NCBI GenBank assembly: GCA_037833965.1
Contig: AP031357.1
Location: 10,684,001-10,748,000, forward strand
Origin: Marchantia polymorpha subsp. ruderalis
Lineage: Eukaryota > Streptophyta > Marchantiopsida > Marchantiales > Marchantiaceae
DNA: 64,000 nucleotides
Direction of reading: 5' to 3'
Below the pieces are notes generated by a model. It made no database searches and was not told where the DNA came from. It saw only the letters and a list, made by a program, of their open reading frames with translations. Positions within the stretch are counted from its first letter, which is position 1. Every line of letters begins with the position of its first letter. Shown piece by piece: positions 62,032 to 64,000 of this stretch. Both the position numbers and the translations under genes were made by a program.

Positions 62032-62520
62032 GATGGCAGTCAAGCAAATGTTGCAGGACAGACCCTACAAAAGTTGAGAATTAGAGATACTGCGCATTCT
62101 TCATCATCCTAACATTGTGGCATTGAAGAATTGCTTTTTTTCACTATATGCAAAGATGAATTGTCTGTTATTCAAGCATGTTCTAAAGATGGTTTAAGAT
62201 ATTGCCAAACATTACAATTAGATCAATCAAGGGATGTCCTTGATTTATGTCAAACTCTCTATATATATATATATATATCAGAACTGCCACTAATCGAACC
62301 CCAGCCCCATTCCAAGCCCCGACTCTATACCGCGACGGTTCAGGAATCTCCCACCGGAGATTCTTGAACATGAACTGTTACTTCCACAGTGGCATTAGTG
62401 TATCTCCACAATATCAAACCTCAAAATCTTGTTGGTCAATCCTCATACCTATCAGCCAAAGATTTTCTACTTTGGAAATGCTAAAATTTTGATGAAAGAG
62501 AATTTCAATATCTTGTAGAT
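62032..62520 (+). pseudogene. GSK3/shaggy-like kinase fragment, copy 1
   Basis: The frame from 62032 reads MAVKQMLQDRPYKS, a stop, then ELEILRILHHPNIVALKNC. This corresponds to the VAIKKVLQDKRYKNREL block of GSK3 kinases, including the ATP-binding Lys. It continues through a GSK3-like IAKHYN..INQGMSLIYVKL stretch. After a (TA)n tract (about 62260-62278) and a roughly 110-bp insertion, it resumes with IKPQNL and NPHTYQPKIFYFGNAKILM, the HRDIKPQNLL and DFGSAKVL region with the Asp of DFG lost. Stops and frame changes make it non-functional. No plant GSK3 introns are visible, suggesting a processed or captured copy. Confidence 0.8.
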
Positions 62521-62689
62521 ATGTTTTTAATACCATCGACCAAAAATTTGTTTTCAACAACAGAGAGAGAGTATACACACACAACAGCTGTTGATCATAT
62601 GTCAATCATATGATGGCTTAAGACTATCTTTATCATAAAAAGTGATGTTATCAATTTTTTTGAAACATTGCCTCGTGAGGAGACCAAAT

Positions 62690-63120
62690 GTATGAATAGT
62701 AATTATAATAATCACAACTAAGAAGTTGTTGAAGTACAAACAGTACAAGAATAGAGATAATACGTCTGTATGATCATCCTAACATTGTTTCATTAAAACA
62801 TTGCTTTTTCCCCGACTACATACAAGGATGAACTGTATCTCAATAAGGTGTCCAAGCGACGAGGTGTTCTAGAGACAGTTTACAGTATTGGATCAATCAG
62901 CGCATGCTTTGGGTTTATGTCAAGCTTACACTTATCAAATCTTCACTTGTTATCCGAAATAAGATTGATGTATGACATATATCATTGCAATATAGATGAT
63001 CAAAATCTTTTAGTCAAACCTCACACCCACAAGCTAAAGTTATATGATTTTGGGAGTGCTAAAGTGTTGATAAATGGAATTTCAATATTTTGTAAATGTA
63101 TTATCAATTTCAACCCCTAA
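62690..63120 (+). pseudogene. GSK3/shaggy-like kinase fragment, copy 2
   Basis: The second remnant has TTKKLLKYKQYKNR, then (frame change) EIIRLYDHPNIVSLKHCFF. A degraded middle and DDQNLLVKPHTHKLKLYDFGSAKVLI follow; the last part is in the 62848-63120 frame. It covers the same part of the kinase as copy 1, and the two share similar sequence past the DFGSAKVL point (both have ATTTCAATAT then TTGTA). They therefore probably derive from one truncated precursor that was duplicated. DFG is intact here, but the HRD loop is lost. Confidence 0.8.
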
Positions 63121-64000
63121 ATTCATTTTCATTGCCCCTTGTTACAGAACAGCCATTAAAATTAACATATGGTTCAATGGATTTCAAATTATATTTCACA
63201 TTTTATATTAACTTAGTGCAAACTTGGGGATAATCAACACTCACATTGTAGTTGCAATTGTATATATCGTATTTGCAATTCTACACCATGACGCAAAAGA
63301 AACAATGCCACTCCTTCATATTACAACTATATTACAACTATTTGTACTTGACTGTACTATATATATGCAAGACTTCAGTACTACATCAACGCAATATTAT
63401 ATGTTATCTGTTAACATCTTATCTTGATAAAATATTTTATTTCGTGATTTATTCCTTTTAGAAAGTTTGTACATGTACAAGATTGAATTGCCTACTTCAT
63501 TTTATAGTGTAAAACATGTTTGACTATTTGGTATTACATATTATATTCAACAAACCAAAATCTACTTCTCTTTCAAATAAAGTTTGGATATTTATACTTA
63601 AATTAACGAAGAGTGTAGTTACTGTTCGGTTTGGGCAAATTATCGCTCGCTCTACACAACTATTCCTATTAGGATTAGATATAGCCTTCGCAATTAACGA
63701 GAGAAATAAAGACATAGAAACCTTCTCTAGGGTAATGTAATATAACATTTTCCTGCATTACATCTTGGCTGTAGAAAGTAATGATTTTGATACATGATGT
63801 TACTTTCCTTCATACATAATTTTTTTTTACACTATGGTTATTTGACAGTAGTAGAATTTTTTCTTTACTTGTGTGTATCAAGTAATTGGTTATATTTTCT
63901 CCACAGTAATTTCGAATTAATCAGATGTGGTTGACATAGATAACTTTCATCGTTTCCGACAGCATTTCTTACCCACAGTTGACACAGGAAAGTATACATG
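63121..64000. other. AT-rich end of window, no recognised gene
   Basis: Strongly AT-rich; frames of at most 74 codons on both strands and none recognisable. Confidence 0.4.

Noticed and set aside
1..64000. CRISPR arrays, bacterial operons, riboswitches
   Set aside because: No such structure seen; introns, a plant-type tRNA and plant transposons show this is eukaryotic nuclear DNA.

Overview
The window looks like nuclear DNA of a land plant, most likely a bryophyte of the Marchantia type. This is inferred from two secreted class III peroxidases whose distal motif reads FHDCQV, where flowering plants usually have FHDCFV, from short GT-AG introns, and from plant-type copia, gypsy and hAT remnants. 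The species itself cannot be read from the sequence. Genes are sparse: three convincing protein genes and one tRNA gene. The rest is intergenic DNA, decayed mobile elements and repeats.

Layout. 1-2307: 5' end of a minus-strand Ty1/copia retrotransposon (5' LTR, primer-binding site, a long hairpin-bearing leader and the start of an open Gag frame that runs off the left edge). 2680-5143: decayed hAT transposase. 5159-5890: unrecognised ORF. 5891-14291: no recognised gene. 14292-17111 (+): peroxidase 1, four exons, 405 residues, with an unusual Pro/Phe-rich tail. 17112-22043: no gene, with a very AT-rich block near 18.7-21.3 kb. 22044-23964 (+): five-exon gene, probably a Borealin-like subunit of the chromosomal passenger complex. 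24070-24150 (-): tRNA-Leu(CAG). 24.4-26.6 kb: two near-perfect palindromes and a Ty3/gypsy reverse-transcriptase fragment. 26.6-33.8 kb: no confident gene. 33805-35885 (-): peroxidase 2, three exons, 331 residues. 35.9-47.8 kb: intergenic, with one long unrecognised ORF.

47.8-61.2 kb is a repeat complex. A 1.86-kb unit stands twice in tandem, each copy carrying a foldback (MITE-like) palindrome. It is followed by a minisatellite with higher-order structure and a 142-bp tandem duplication. Much of this is present again in inverted orientation at 58.95-61.17 kb. In the inverted copy the foldback is interrupted by about 0.9 kb holding a frameshifted multi-pass membrane-protein gene, which looks like a captured host gene. 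62.0-63.1 kb holds two successive decayed GSK3/shaggy kinase fragments.

The two peroxidases are paralogs on opposite strands. Both should act outside the cell on H2O2 and phenolic substrates. The Borealin-like gene is an unrelated mitotic gene. I found no clearly new multi-gene system. The most unusual items are the gene captured inside the foldback element with its surrounding inverted and tandem duplications, the Pro/Phe tail of peroxidase 1, and an intron of peroxidase 2 that can be read through in frame. All calls were made by eye without database searches.
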